Part shown: positions 40,938 through 49,324 of the stretch, piece by piece
How positions within the stretch are numbered: the first letter of the stretch is position 1
Layout: the number at the start of each line of letters is the position of its first letter
Source of the DNA: JACVRW01 sp963819635
Lineage (GTDB): Bacteria; Actinomycetota; Thermoleophilia; Solirubrobacterales; Thermoleophilaceae
Direction of reading: 5' to 3'
Assembly (NCBI GenBank): GCA_963819635.1
Contig: CAWFWX010000005.1
Span: 558,001-622,000, forward strand
Length of the DNA stretch: 64,000 nucleotides
Program-made: the position numbers and the translations under genes
Notes under the pieces: model-generated
Told to the model about the DNA's origin: nothing
What the model saw: the letters and a program-made list of their open reading frames with translations, nothing else
Database searches by the model: none

Positions 40938-42692
40938 GCGCGGTCGCGGGCGCCGGCCTCAGCCTGGCGCTGCTCGTGGTCCTCGCCTTCGGGGTGGTCG
41001 CGCCCCCGGAGCACTGCCCGCCGGCTCGCCCGGGCGAGCTCCGCGCCTCCGCGCAGGCCGCGGTCGACTGGTTCGCGCGCAACCAGAACCCGGATGGCAG
41101 CTGGCTGTACGAGTACAACGCGGACAGCGACACCGTCTCGGCCCCCGCCGAGTACAACTGGGTGCGCCACGCCGGGGCGACGATGGGCCTCTACCAGGCC
41201 GCCGCGGCAGGAATGCCGCGGGCGTTGCGCTCCGCCGACAGGGGAACCGAGTGGGCGCTCGCGCGCCTGATCGAGCGCGACCGCTGGTCGGCGTTCGGAT
41301 CGCCGACGCAGGTGTCCACCGGCGCGAGCGCACTGCTGGCCGCGGGCCTCGAGATACGCCGTGAGGCGACGGGCGACAAGCGCTACGACCGTGAGCTGAT
41401 GAGGCTCGGCCGCTTTCTCGTGAACCAGACGGAGCCGTCGGGCGCGGTGCTCGCCTCGTACGACCCGTTGAACGACGTGCCGGTGGCGGGCGACTACTCC
41501 AAGTACTTCACGGGGGAGACGTACTGGGCGCTGTCCCGGCTTCAGCGCGGTTTCCCCGGCGCGGGCTGGGGACAGACGGCGGACCGGATCGGCACCTACC
41601 TGGCGACGAGGCGCGACGAGGCCGAGGACCACTGGCCGCCGATCCCGGACCACTGGGCGGCCTACGGCATGGCCGAGACCGCGAGTCTCCGCGACCGGCC
41701 GCTCACGGACGAGGAGCTGGCACTACGCGCGCAGGCAGGCGGAGCTGTTCGGAGCGCAGGCGCGCTCGCTCGGACAGCGGTACGGGCCGTGGGGCGAGCT
41801 CGTGCGGGCCGGCTACGAGCCGCGCGGCGGCTGGTACGGCGTGGTCGGCGAGGCGCTCACGGGCTGGTGGCTCGTCGCCCGGGACGACCCGCGGTTCGCG
41901 AACCTGAGCGATCCGATCGCGAACCGCGCCGCCTGCATCGCCGGACTCGCCGTGAGCGCTCAGTCCGATGCGGACGACGCGGCCGGGGCGACACGCCCCG
42001 GACGGGTCCGGGGAGCGTGGTTCCGTGACGGCGTGACGCGCATGGACGACCAGCAGCATGCGCTGTCCGGGCTGCTGCGGACGATCCCGATCGCGCGCGC
42101 CGGAGTCCCGAGCGACGCGGACGGCGATCCTCCGTCGGCCCTGCTCTGGGCCGCCGCCCTGCTGCTGGCGCTGAACCCGGCCCGGGCGGCATTCGCGGTG
42201 CCGCGCGCCGGCCGGTCGCGGCGCGAGCTGCTCGGCGTGGCCGCCCTCGGTGGAGCGCTCGGCGGGCTGGTGGTATGCGCGGTCGCGGCGGCGGGAGATC
42301 CACTGCTCGACGCGCTCGACGTGAGCGAACCGTCATTCCGGCTGGCCGCCGGGCTCGTGGCCGCGGTGGCAGGTGTCGCGGACCTGTTCCGGCGCCCGCC
42401 CTCGCCCGAGCCCGCGCTCCCGGGATGGAAGGCCGCTCTCGTACCGGTCGCCGTCCCCGCGGTTGCCCGACCCGCCCTGCTCGTGATGGCCGTTGGCGCG
42501 GGGGCCGACCAAAGCCTGCTCGTACCCGCCGGCGCGATGGCGGTGGGCGTCGCCCTGCTCACCGGACTCGCGGCCCGGTCTCCCGCAGCGGGCACCTGGG
42601 GCCGCACGCTCGGCTGGGCGCGGCGGCTGCTGGCCGCCGGCCTGCTCGCGTGCGGAGTGCTGCTCGCCCTCGACGGGCTCCTGGACGTCTGA
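40934..42692 (+). CDS. Alpha/alpha-toroid (QW-motif) protein with C-terminal membrane helices (frameshifted)
   Basis: From ATG 40934 the product has an N-terminal signal/anchor helix. A toroid domain follows with QNPDGSWLYEY (a QW-type repeat as in squalene-hopene cyclase and prenyltransferase beta subunits), VSTGASALLAAGLEIRRE, and YFTGETYWALSRL. At 41721-41724 the frame changes: ELA is followed, one base later, by YARRQAELFGAQARSLGQRY and GGWYGVVGEALTGWWLV. About seven membrane helices then run to the stop at 42692. Removing one base gives about 585 continuous residues. If the shift is real the membrane half is lost. It is the last gene of the HTTM operon; its substrate (isoprenoid, lipid or peptide) is unknown. 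Confidence 0.68.
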
Positions 42693-42716
42693 GGGGCCAC
42701 ATGGCGCCCCGCCCCT

Positions 42717-42732
42717 AAGGGCCGGCGCCCTT
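42717..42732. terminator. Short hairpin after the HTTM operon
   Basis: The inverted repeat AAGGGC-CGGC-GCCCTT (6-bp arms, 4-nt loop) lies in the 58-nt gap between the toroid gene stop and the M48 protease start. It could terminate the operon or be attenuating structure. It is short and has no U-tract. Confidence 0.3.
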
Positions 42733-42750
42733 GCAGACGATTACCTGGGC

Positions 42751-43914
42751 GTGGAGCGCTATCACGTCCGACGGGCTCTGGCCGACGCGCGGATCTCCGG
42801 GTTCGAGGAGCATTCGTTCCTGACCGGCATCCTGCTGCTCGCGGCCGGGACGGTCCTGGCCGTGTACAACGGGACTCCGGGAGGGCCCGCGGAACTGCTC
42901 GGGATGCTCGGGCTCGGGGCGCTTGCCGTATGTGCGCTGTCGCGCGGGGCGCGGCTCTATTCGGCCGGCGTGGCGGCGTCGCTGCCCAGGTCCGTGGGCA
43001 GGGTGGGCGTTCGGATCCGGCCGCGGCGGCTGTCCACCGCGACGACCGCGGCGTTCGCGCTGGTCCTGCCCGCCTGCGCGGCCGGCGCGCTCGTGGCGAT
43101 CGTGGCGTGGGGATGGCTGGCCATCGCCGCCGGGCTGCTGTTCGGCTGCCTGGCCCTGCTCGTGAAGAGCCTGCGCGACAGGAGGGTCGAGCGCCCTTAC
43201 CCCGAGGCGCCACCGTACGTCCACGCGCTCGTCGAGCGGCTATGCATGCGTGCCGACATTCCTGTGCCGGAGCTCGTCGTCGAGCCGGGCCCGGAGGCGA
43301 ACGCATGGACCACGGGCGGTCGCATCCACCTCACCACGCCGCTGCTGTTGCTGCTCGACAAGTCCGAGCTGGAGGCGGTCCTGGCGCACGAGCTCGCGCA
43401 TCTGGCGCACCGCGATGCCGCGGTGATGGACGTGTGCTCGGCACCCAGCCGAGTGCTCCTTGGGTTCGCCGGCGCGGTCGTGTCCGCCCTCAAGGTCTGG
43501 CTGAGGAACATCTTCGACATCGGCTTTCCGGGACTCGCGCTCTGGGCCGCGATCCTCGGGCTCCTCACCGCCCCGCCGGCGTTCGTGCTCGGCTGGGCAT
43601 CGCGGCTGTCCGTCCTCGGGATGTCACGCGGGCGCGAGTTCGCGGCCGACGCGGCCGCTGCCGCTCTCACCGGCCGGCCGAGCGCCCTCGCCTCGGCACT
43701 CGTGAAGCTCGAGAGCGAGAGCCGCTGGCTTCCCGAGGCCGACCTGCGCAAGGTCGAGGCGCGAGCGGTGCTGAGCATCGTCGGAACCGATCGCTCGCGA
43801 CTCGGTCCGCTCTTCCGCACCCATCCCCCCACGGCCGCGCGGATCAAGCGGCTCGAGGCGATCGAGGAGCGGGTGCACGCGGGAGGACGAGCGGTCCGGC
43901 TGGATCGGCACTAG
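42751..43914 (+). CDS. M48-family (HtpX-like) membrane metalloprotease
   Basis: The 387-residue product has an N-terminal membrane hairpin and a second pair of helices. The zinc motif HELAHLAHRD follows (His213, His217), then two more helices, and the third ligand Glu296 lies in MSRGREFAADAAA. The order matches HtpX/STE24-type integral membrane proteases, which degrade damaged membrane proteins or clip substrates at the membrane. Start at GTG 42751 (VERYHVRRALADARISG). It lies 58 nt behind the HTTM operon on the same strand, and could process its products (inference). Confidence 0.88.
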   Translation: MERYHVRRALADARISGFEEHSFLTGILLLAAGTVLAVYNGTPGGPAELLGMLGLGALAVCALSRGARLYSAGVAASLPRSVGRVGVRIRPRRLSTATTAAFALVLPACAAGALVAIVAWGWLAIAAGLLFGCLALLVKSLRDRRVERPYPEAPPYVHALVERLCMRADIPVPELVVEPGPEANAWTTGGRIHLTTPLLLLLDKSELEAVLAHELAHLAHRDAAVMDVCSAPSRVLLGFAGAVVSALKVWLRNIFDIGFPGLALWAAILGLLTAPPAFVLGWASRLSVLGMSRGREFAADAAAAALTGRPSALASALVKLESESRWLPEADLRKVEARAVLSIVGTDRSRLGPLFRTHPPTAARIKRLEAIEERVHAGGRAVRLDRH

Positions 43915-43926
43915 CCTGGCGTCCGT

Positions 43927-45405
43927 ATGCCGGTTCTGCCCGCGCTGCCGGAGCGGTTGGCGCTCATCCGCTGTCTCGCTCTGCTGCTGGCGGGCTTCAT
44001 CGCCGCGTGCATGCCGGCGGTGGCACGCGCGGACGATGAGCCCGATCTCGTCCCTGAGCTCCGTGTAGAGCCAGACGCCGGTCAGGTGGCGCCCGTCTAC
44101 GTCGACGCCTTCGAGGAGCCAGGACGGCTGCTCTACCGGTTCGATGCCGTGCTTCGCAACCGGGGCGGGACGCTCGACCTCTATCGCGATGCAGGCACAG
44201 GTCATGCGATGCAGGCGGTGTGGGCGGGCGGCGCGCCCAGCGAGACGCCCGATCCAAACCAGCCGCCATCGAGCCCGGACGCGACGCTGACGGACCTGAG
44301 CACGCGCGGCGCCAGCTTCGCCTACGTGTTCGAGAAGACCCACGACCACTGGCATTTCTTCTCTGCCGCGCGCTACGAGCTCGAGCTTCCCGACGGTACG
44401 CGGCGCGTGTCGGAAAAGGTGGGCTTCTGCCTCTTCGACGGCTTCGACGACGCCGGCGGCGCCACCCTCTACTTCCCTCCCAATGAGACGGGCGGCGGCC
44501 CCCAGACCTGGTGCGGCTTCGACCACCCGGACGGCGAGTTCGTGCGGATGGGCCTGTCGCCCGGGGCGGCGGATCGCTACGCCTCACAGCGAGAGTTCCA
44601 GTGGATCGACATCGCGGGGCTGCCGCCCCGGATGTACACGCTGCGCGCCATCGCCAACCCGGACGGCGCGATCCTGGAGGCGGATTCGCTCAACAACGTG
44701 CTGCTCGAAGCGCGCGTGATCCCGGGCGTCGTCGCCAACGAGCCGAGTATTGCCCGCAGTGGCACGGGACCCGTTGCGATCGACCTGTTGGGTCAGGTTG
44801 TGGCGCCGGAGATCCCGGCGCGTCGCGCCGCGGATTGCGAGCCGGTCGCCTATTCGGAGCACTGCTACGTGCGGGCGGAACCGAACGGTCCGCTCAAATT
44901 CCGGATCGTGCGCGCGCCGCGACACGGCACGGTGGAGATCTCGGCGGAGAACGGCCCGCGCGCCACGGCCACCTACGTCCCGGCGGACGGCTACCGGGGC
45001 GGCGACGACTTCGAGTACACGGCCACCGACGCGCGCGGGCTGGAGAGCCTGCCGGCGACGGTCCAGGTGCCCGAGCCGTCCATCCCGGAGGCCGGCGGGA
45101 AAGCCGCGCGCTTGGTCAAGGGCCTCGCGCTCAGGCGCCGAGGCGGCCGCTGGTTCGTGATCGCGCGTCTCGACTCGAGCTCCCGGGTGGGGGGGCGGCT
45201 CGACCGGCTCGTCCAGCGAAGCGCATCGGCACGCCCGTACCGGCTGGTCCGCCGGCTCAGACCCCGTCGCCTCGCCCGCGGTCGCGAGCGAATCGCACTG
45301 GGCCGGCTCGCTCCCGGCCGCTACCGGGTCCGGCTTCGCTTCCGTGGAACGGACGGTCGCGACGCCACCGCCACGCGCCGGTTCCGCGTTCCCCGTCCCC
45401 GTTAG
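43927..45405 (+). CDS. Secreted lysyl-oxidase-like protein with an Ig-like (cadherin-type) repeat
   Basis: This 492-residue protein has a signal sequence (LALLLAGFIAACMPAVARA). A lysyl-oxidase-like domain (about 45-270) follows, with the copper-site motif KTHDHWHFFSAARYEL and cysteines in GFCLF and TWCGFD. Next comes a tandem-95/cadherin-like beta domain (RAPRHGTVEIS, ATYVPADGYRGGDDFEYTA), and an Arg-rich beta-sandwich tail. Bacterial lysyl oxidases are copper amine oxidases acting on extracellular proteins; the quinone-forming Tyr/Lys pair cannot be verified by eye. It starts 12 nt after the M48 gene. Confidence 0.78.
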   Translation: MPVLPALPERLALIRCLALLLAGFIAACMPAVARADDEPDLVPELRVEPDAGQVAPVYVDAFEEPGRLLYRFDAVLRNRGGTLDLYRDAGTGHAMQAVWAGGAPSETPDPNQPPSSPDATLTDLSTRGASFAYVFEKTHDHWHFFSAARYELELPDGTRRVSEKVGFCLFDGFDDAGGATLYFPPNETGGGPQTWCGFDHPDGEFVRMGLSPGAADRYASQREFQWIDIAGLPPRMYTLRAIANPDGAILEADSLNNVLLEARVIPGVVANEPSIARSGTGPVAIDLLGQVVAPEIPARRAADCEPVAYSEHCYVRAEPNGPLKFRIVRAPRHGTVEISAENGPRATATYVPADGYRGGDDFEYTATDARGLESLPATVQVPEPSIPEAGGKAARLVKGLALRRRGGRWFVIARLDSSSRVGGRLDRLVQRSASARPYRLVRRLRPRRLARGRERIALGRLAPGRYRVRLRFRGTDGRDATATRRFRVPRPR

Positions 45406-45474
45406 CGCCGGACGTGACGTACGATGGACAGTGCGTCGCCGGCTCGGGGGCGCTCCCCGAGCAGAGGAATGCAC

Positions 45475-46851
45475 ATGTGCACGGACGCACCTGGGCGACG
45501 CAGTGTCGCCCGTCTCGCCATCGCAGTGATCGCGGCCCTGGTCGTAGTGGCCGCGGCCCCGGGCGCGGCCGGTGCCGCCTCGATCGCCTACATCGACGGT
45601 GGCGAGGTATGGCTGTCGTCGCTCGACGGGACGCAGAAGGTGCGACTCGCGACGCCGGTGGTCAACGCCGGCGGGGAAACGGAGAAGTGGCTCGCCGTGG
45701 CGGCGTCCGACGGCGGCCGGATCGTCGCCGCGCGCAATTTCCCCGGGAGGAACTCGGGCTTCTCGTGGTTCAAGGTCTGGGAGCCGAACGGCACCTCCAC
45801 GGTCGAGGGGCCGCTGAATGCGCCGTCCGGCTGGGCGACGCAGACCTACCCGCTCGGCTTCGACGTCACCGCGGACGGCAGTCACATGGTCTACGGCTAC
45901 TCGAACAGCGGCTTCTGCTGTCCCATCAGCTTCGCGCAGGGGACCTATGTCCGGCCTGTGACGAACAGCTCGCTCGACCCGATCAACGTCCCCGGCGAGC
46001 AGCACCCGACGCTGTTCGGAAACCGGATGATCGCCCACTCCGGTGGGGTGGTGGACGTGCAGGGCACATCGGCCCCTCCGTACGGGACTGACTTCACGGG
46101 TTGGATCGACGTCTCGGGGAGCGGACTCGAGCTCCGCCGTACCGACGTCGCGGCGAACGGCCAGCTCGCCGCGCTCGAGCTGGAGCAGTGGAATGGCGGC
46201 ACGCAGGAGATCGGCAAGATTGCCGTGCTGGCGACCCAGGGCGTCAATCAGCCGCCCATCTTCCCGGCCGCCGTGGACTGCTTCGTACCGACGGCCGGGG
46301 TCGCCACCGATGCGTCGCTGTCAGCGGACGCGACGCGTATCGCGTGGACCGACGACGGCGGCCTCAAGGTGGCGGGTGCGCCGACGACCGCCGCGGACCC
46401 GTGCGCGCTCACCTCGCCGCCGGTCGTGATCTCGGCGACCGCCTCGCAGGGCGCGATCGGCGGGACGGATGTGGCCGCGTTCCTGCCCACGTCCGGTCAG
46501 CCGCCGACCGGAGGAGGCCCACTGCCCGGAGGCCCGCTGTTCGCGACCGTGCCGAGAAGGGTCACGGCGAAGGCTCTGGCCGGCGTCAAGGGCGTGCCGA
46601 TCAGGGTCAAGGTCGCCCGCGCCGGCAAGGTGAAGATCACCGGGTCCGTGCCCGCGAAGGTCCTGAAGAGCAGCAGGTCCATCGTCGTCGCGACCGGGTC
46701 GGCGACCGCGAGGCGGGCCGGGACCGTGACGGTGAAGCTCCGGCTGACCAGCGCCGCGCGCAAGAAGCGAAGCCGTCTGAAGGGCGCACGAATGACGTTG
46801 CGCGTGACCCAGGGCAGGCTCAGCACGACGAAGCGCTTCACGCTGCGGTAG
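45475..46851 (+). CDS. Secreted beta-propeller-like (TolB/WD40-like) protein
   Basis: The 458-residue product has a signal peptide (SVARLAIAVIAALVVVAAAPGAAGA). Repeated strand pairs with Asp/Gly turns follow (YIDGGEVWLSSLDGTQKVRL, VTADGSHMVYGYS, DASLSADATRIAWTDDGGLK), in the manner of a TolB-type propeller. After a Pro/Gly linker comes a Lys/Arg-rich beta-sandwich (VTAKALAGVKGVPIRVKVAR and on). I use the second ATG (45475) because AGAGG at 45463-45467 is well spaced to it and too close to the first. The substrate or partner is unknown. A similar C-terminal domain closes the preceding gene. Confidence 0.72.
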   Translation: MCTDAPGRRSVARLAIAVIAALVVVAAAPGAAGAASIAYIDGGEVWLSSLDGTQKVRLATPVVNAGGETEKWLAVAASDGGRIVAARNFPGRNSGFSWFKVWEPNGTSTVEGPLNAPSGWATQTYPLGFDVTADGSHMVYGYSNSGFCCPISFAQGTYVRPVTNSSLDPINVPGEQHPTLFGNRMIAHSGGVVDVQGTSAPPYGTDFTGWIDVSGSGLELRRTDVAANGQLAALELEQWNGGTQEIGKIAVLATQGVNQPPIFPAAVDCFVPTAGVATDASLSADATRIAWTDDGGLKVAGAPTTAADPCALTSPPVVISATASQGAIGGTDVAAFLPTSGQPPTGGGPLPGGPLFATVPRRVTAKALAGVKGVPIRVKVARAGKVKITGSVPAKVLKSSRSIVVATGSATARRAGTVTVKLRLTSAARKKRSRLKGARMTLRVTQGRLSTTKRFTLR

Positions 46852-46854
46852 GAG

Positions 46855-46926
46855 TGGGCGCGGCTGGGTTCGAACCAGCGACCTCTCGCGTGTGAGGCGA
46901 GCGCTCTCCCGCTGAGCTACGCGCCC
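46855..46926 (-). tRNA. tRNA-Val (anticodon CAC)
   Basis: On the minus strand the 5' GGGCGCG (46926-46920) pairs with CGCGCCC (46862-46856), with discriminator A at 46855. The anticodon stem-loop CTCGC-CTCACAC-GCGAG presents CAC, reading GTG valine codons. The D loop (TAGCTCAGCGGGAGAGC) and T arm (GTTCGAAC) are canonical. It is 72 nt long without encoded CCA, and starts 3 nt beyond the stop of the convergent propeller gene. Confidence 0.96.
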
Positions 46927-47014
46927 GGGAGAGGGTGTGAGTCTAGAAGCTGACGCTTGCCCGGGCCGGGGCTACACTCGGCGCCGTCCCAGGACCCGTC
47001 CCAAGGAAGAATTC

Positions 47015-48226
47015 ATGCGTGCGCGCACCCTCCTGCTGACGCTCGGCATCGTCCTCGTGCTGGCCGCTCCCGCCGCGGCGAAGGTCGAGGTGGACACCAT
47101 CGCCAGCGGTCTCGACAACCCGCGGCATCTTGCCCTGTGGGGCGACAAGCTCTACGTCGCCGAGGCCGGCAGCGGCGGCCCCGGTCCCTGTTTTCCAGGT
47201 CCCGAGGGGGGCACGGAGTGCGTCGGGGACACCGGCGCCGTGACGGTGGTCACGAAGCACGGCCAGCGCCGCATCGTCGACGGGCTCGCCTCGCTCGGCG
47301 GCGAGGGCACCGGCGCCGGGGCGATCGGTCCGCACGGGATCTTCATCTCGCGCTTCGGAGAGCTCCTGATCACGAATGGCGGGCCGACCGCGCTGAACCG
47401 TGACGCGGTCGCCATGCAGAACCCGGTGGCCGACCTGTTCGGTCGCGTCCTCAGGATCAAGCGCGACGGCGGCATCGTTCGGCTCGTGGACGTGTGGGCA
47501 TTCGAGCGGGACAACAACCCGGACGCGGGGGAGGGCAACGCGGTCGACAGCAACGCGGTCGACGTGCTCGCCGACGGCAGGCGCCTGATCGTGGCGGACG
47601 CGGGCGGCAACTCGCTGCTGAAGGCGAGGCGCAACGGCGACATCGAGGTGCTGAGCATCTTCCCGAACCGCGAGGTCGAGTTCGGCGGCGGCCCCTTCCC
47701 GATGCAGGCCGTGCCGACGGGCGTGGTCGAGGGCCCGCGCGGCGACTACTTCATGACCCAGCTGACGGGCTTCCCGTTCCCGCAAGGGGGCGCGAACGTG
47801 TTCCGCGTGGATCGCGACAGCGGGGAGGCCGAGGTGTTCGCGGGCGGCTTCACGAACCTGATGGACCTGGCCTTCGACAAGCACGGGACGCTCTGGGTCC
47901 TCGAAATCGATCACGACAGCCTCTTCGGCCCGCCGGTCGGCCCGAGCACCGATGGCGCGATCTTCGCCATCGACAGGCGAGGCGAGAGCAAGCGCCTCGA
48001 GCTCCCGCCCGGCACGCTGACCCATCCCGGCGGCATCACGGTCGGTAAGGACGGCAGCCTCTACGTCACGAACAACTCGGACGCGGCGGGCGAGGGCGAG
48101 GTGCTCCGCATCAGGGCGAAGCGCGGGCACGGTCACCACGGCGGGCACGGTCACCACGGCCACCACAAGGGTGGTGGGCACGGGGACGACACCACCACGG
48201 GGGGCGCCGCGACGACGACTGACTAG
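47015..48226 (+). CDS. ScyD/ScyE-family secreted beta-propeller with His-rich tail
   Basis: The 403-residue product has a signal peptide (MRARTLLLTLGIVLVLAAPAAA). A six-bladed propeller of the ScyD/ScyE family follows, with ASGLDNPRHLALWGDKLYVA, IGPHGIFIS, VADLFGRVLRI and GNAVDSNAVDVL. These proteins are named after cyanobacterial scytonemin clusters but are widespread secreted propellers of unclear role. The last 35 residues are unusual: a Gly/His block (RGHGHHGGHGHHGHH) then Asp/Thr, likely to bind metal. ATG 47015 has AAGGAAGA 4-5 nt upstream. It overlaps the convergent RidA gene by 4 nt. Confidence 0.85.
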   Translation: MRARTLLLTLGIVLVLAAPAAAKVEVDTIASGLDNPRHLALWGDKLYVAEAGSGGPGPCFPGPEGGTECVGDTGAVTVVTKHGQRRIVDGLASLGGEGTGAGAIGPHGIFISRFGELLITNGGPTALNRDAVAMQNPVADLFGRVLRIKRDGGIVRLVDVWAFERDNNPDAGEGNAVDSNAVDVLADGRRLIVADAGGNSLLKARRNGDIEVLSIFPNREVEFGGGPFPMQAVPTGVVEGPRGDYFMTQLTGFPFPQGGANVFRVDRDSGEAEVFAGGFTNLMDLAFDKHGTLWVLEIDHDSLFGPPVGPSTDGAIFAIDRRGESKRLELPPGTLTHPGGITVGKDGSLYVTNNSDAAGEGEVLRIRAKRGHGHHGGHGHHGHHKGGGHGDDTTTGGAATTTD

Positions 48227-48609
48227 AGCGCGACGATCGCGTCGATCTCGACGTCGGCGCCCTTCGGCAGGGCCGCTACGCCGATCGCGACGCGGGCGGG
48301 CGGCTCGGCGTCCTCGAAGAACGAGCCGTACGCCTCGTTCACGCGAGCGAAGTCGCCCATGTCGGTCAGGTACACGGTGCAGCGGACCGCGTCCGCCAGC
48401 GAGCCGCCGGCCGCCTCGCAGACGGCGGCGAGATTCTCGAGGCAGCGCCGGGTCTGGCCCTCGACGTCTTCCTTCACGATCTCGCCGGTGGAGGGGTCGA
48501 GCGGGATCTGACCGGAGCAGAACAGGAGGCTGCCGCTCCGGACCCCCTGGCTGTACGGGCCGATCGCCTCGGGCGCCCCGTCCGTCGAAACTGACTGTCG
48601 TAGTGCCAT
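48223..48609 (-). CDS. RidA (YjgF/UK114) family enamine/imine deaminase
   Basis: The 128-residue product has the family signature GPYSQGVRSGSLLFCSGQIP and the active-site Arg in VRCTVYLTDMGDFARVNEAY, with a C-terminal PPARVAIGVAALPKGADVEI. RidA proteins hydrolyse reactive enamine/imine intermediates released by PLP enzymes and so protect them. It stands alone on the minus strand; its upstream region faces the SRP RNA promoter. Confidence 0.93.
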   Translation of the reverse strand: MALRQSVSTDGAPEAIGPYSQGVRSGSLLFCSGQIPLDPSTGEIVKEDVEGQTRRCLENLAAVCEAAGGSLADAVRCTVYLTDMGDFARVNEAYGSFFEDAEPPARVAIGVAALPKGADVEIDAIVAL

Positions 48610-48645
48610 GCCGCGCAGCCTACGCGCTACCCTCCCGGGTGGACC

Positions 48646-48858
48646 GTGCTAGGCGGGGAGGTAGCGGTGCCCTGTCACCTGCAATCCGCTCTAGCAGGGC
48701 TGAATTCCCGTTCGAGGGACTTTGGCTCTCGGGGCCAGTACGCCGGACTGAGGCGTCGATGGCCGGGTCCCACGCGGCGAGCGCTCGCGAACCAGGTCAG
48801 ATCCGGGAGGAAGCAGCCTTAAGCGATACCGCTCGTGCGCCGTGGTCAAGCCTGGCTG
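48646..48858 (+). ncRNA. ffs: Signal recognition particle RNA, bacterial large type
   Basis: The Alu-domain block near 48646-48700 (GGGGAGGTAGCGGTGCCCTG, then GCAATCCGCT) is the conserved start of large bacterial SRP RNAs. The universal S-domain motif is at about 48792-48815 (CAGGTCAGATCCGGGAGGAA then GCAGCC). The ends pair: GCTAGGC (48648-48654) with GCCTGGC (48850-48856). It is the scaffold for Ffh in co-translational membrane targeting. Ends are estimated from the pairing. Reading frames drawn across this region are not genes. Confidence 0.93.
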
Positions 48859-48904
48859 GAGCCGAAGATCGGCGGGCACGCCCGAGGCCTTGTTCCGGAG
48901 ATGG

Positions 48905-49324
48905 GTGCACGGTCCGCTTTTTCCCTTGTCCCAAGAGGCCCTCGACATCGTCCGGAAGTCCGCGGAGCGCTGGAACGCCGGCGACTTCGAGGGCATGTTC
49001 GAGTTGTACTCCGACGACATGGTCGTCGTGACCGGCTCGCACTGGCCCGAGGCGAACGTGACCATGGAGGGAAAGGACGCGTTTCGCGAAAGCACACGAG
49101 ATTGGCTGAGCGTCTGGAAATCGATCGAGCTCGAGACGGACCGCGTGGAGGCCTACGGCGAGCGGGTCGTCGCGCAGGGGCACTGGCGAATGACCGCCCG
49201 GATGAGCGGAGTCGCCGGAACCATGCCGCTTCACATGGTGCTCACGGTGCGGGATGGGAAAATCGCTCGACTTGAGTACTACCCCGACCACGAGCACGCC
49301 GTCGCCGCCGCGCGCGGCGACTGA
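48905..49324 (+). CDS. SnoaL/NTF2-like protein
   Basis: The 139-residue product has the NTF2-like cone fold pattern. A first helix SQEALDIVRKSAERWNAGD is followed by FEGMFELYSDDMVVVTGSHW, KDAFRESTRDWLSVWKSI, and alternating strands to the end (MVLTVRDGKIARLEYY). This fold serves as isomerase, cyclase or binding domain; the active site cannot be named. The frame is open upstream into the SRP RNA, so I start at GTG 48905, which has GGAG just before it and lies beyond the RNA's 3' end. Its 3' end overlaps the next gene's proposed start by 71 nt. Confidence 0.75.
   Translation: MHGPLFPLSQEALDIVRKSAERWNAGDFEGMFELYSDDMVVVTGSHWPEANVTMEGKDAFRESTRDWLSVWKSIELETDRVEAYGERVVAQGHWRMTARMSGVAGTMPLHMVLTVRDGKIARLEYYPDHEHAVAAARGD

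Noticed and set aside
48171..49031. Protein-coding frames across the SRP RNA
   Set aside because: Frames are low-complexity and span conserved RNA sequence; the SnoaL-like gene starts beyond the RNA end.
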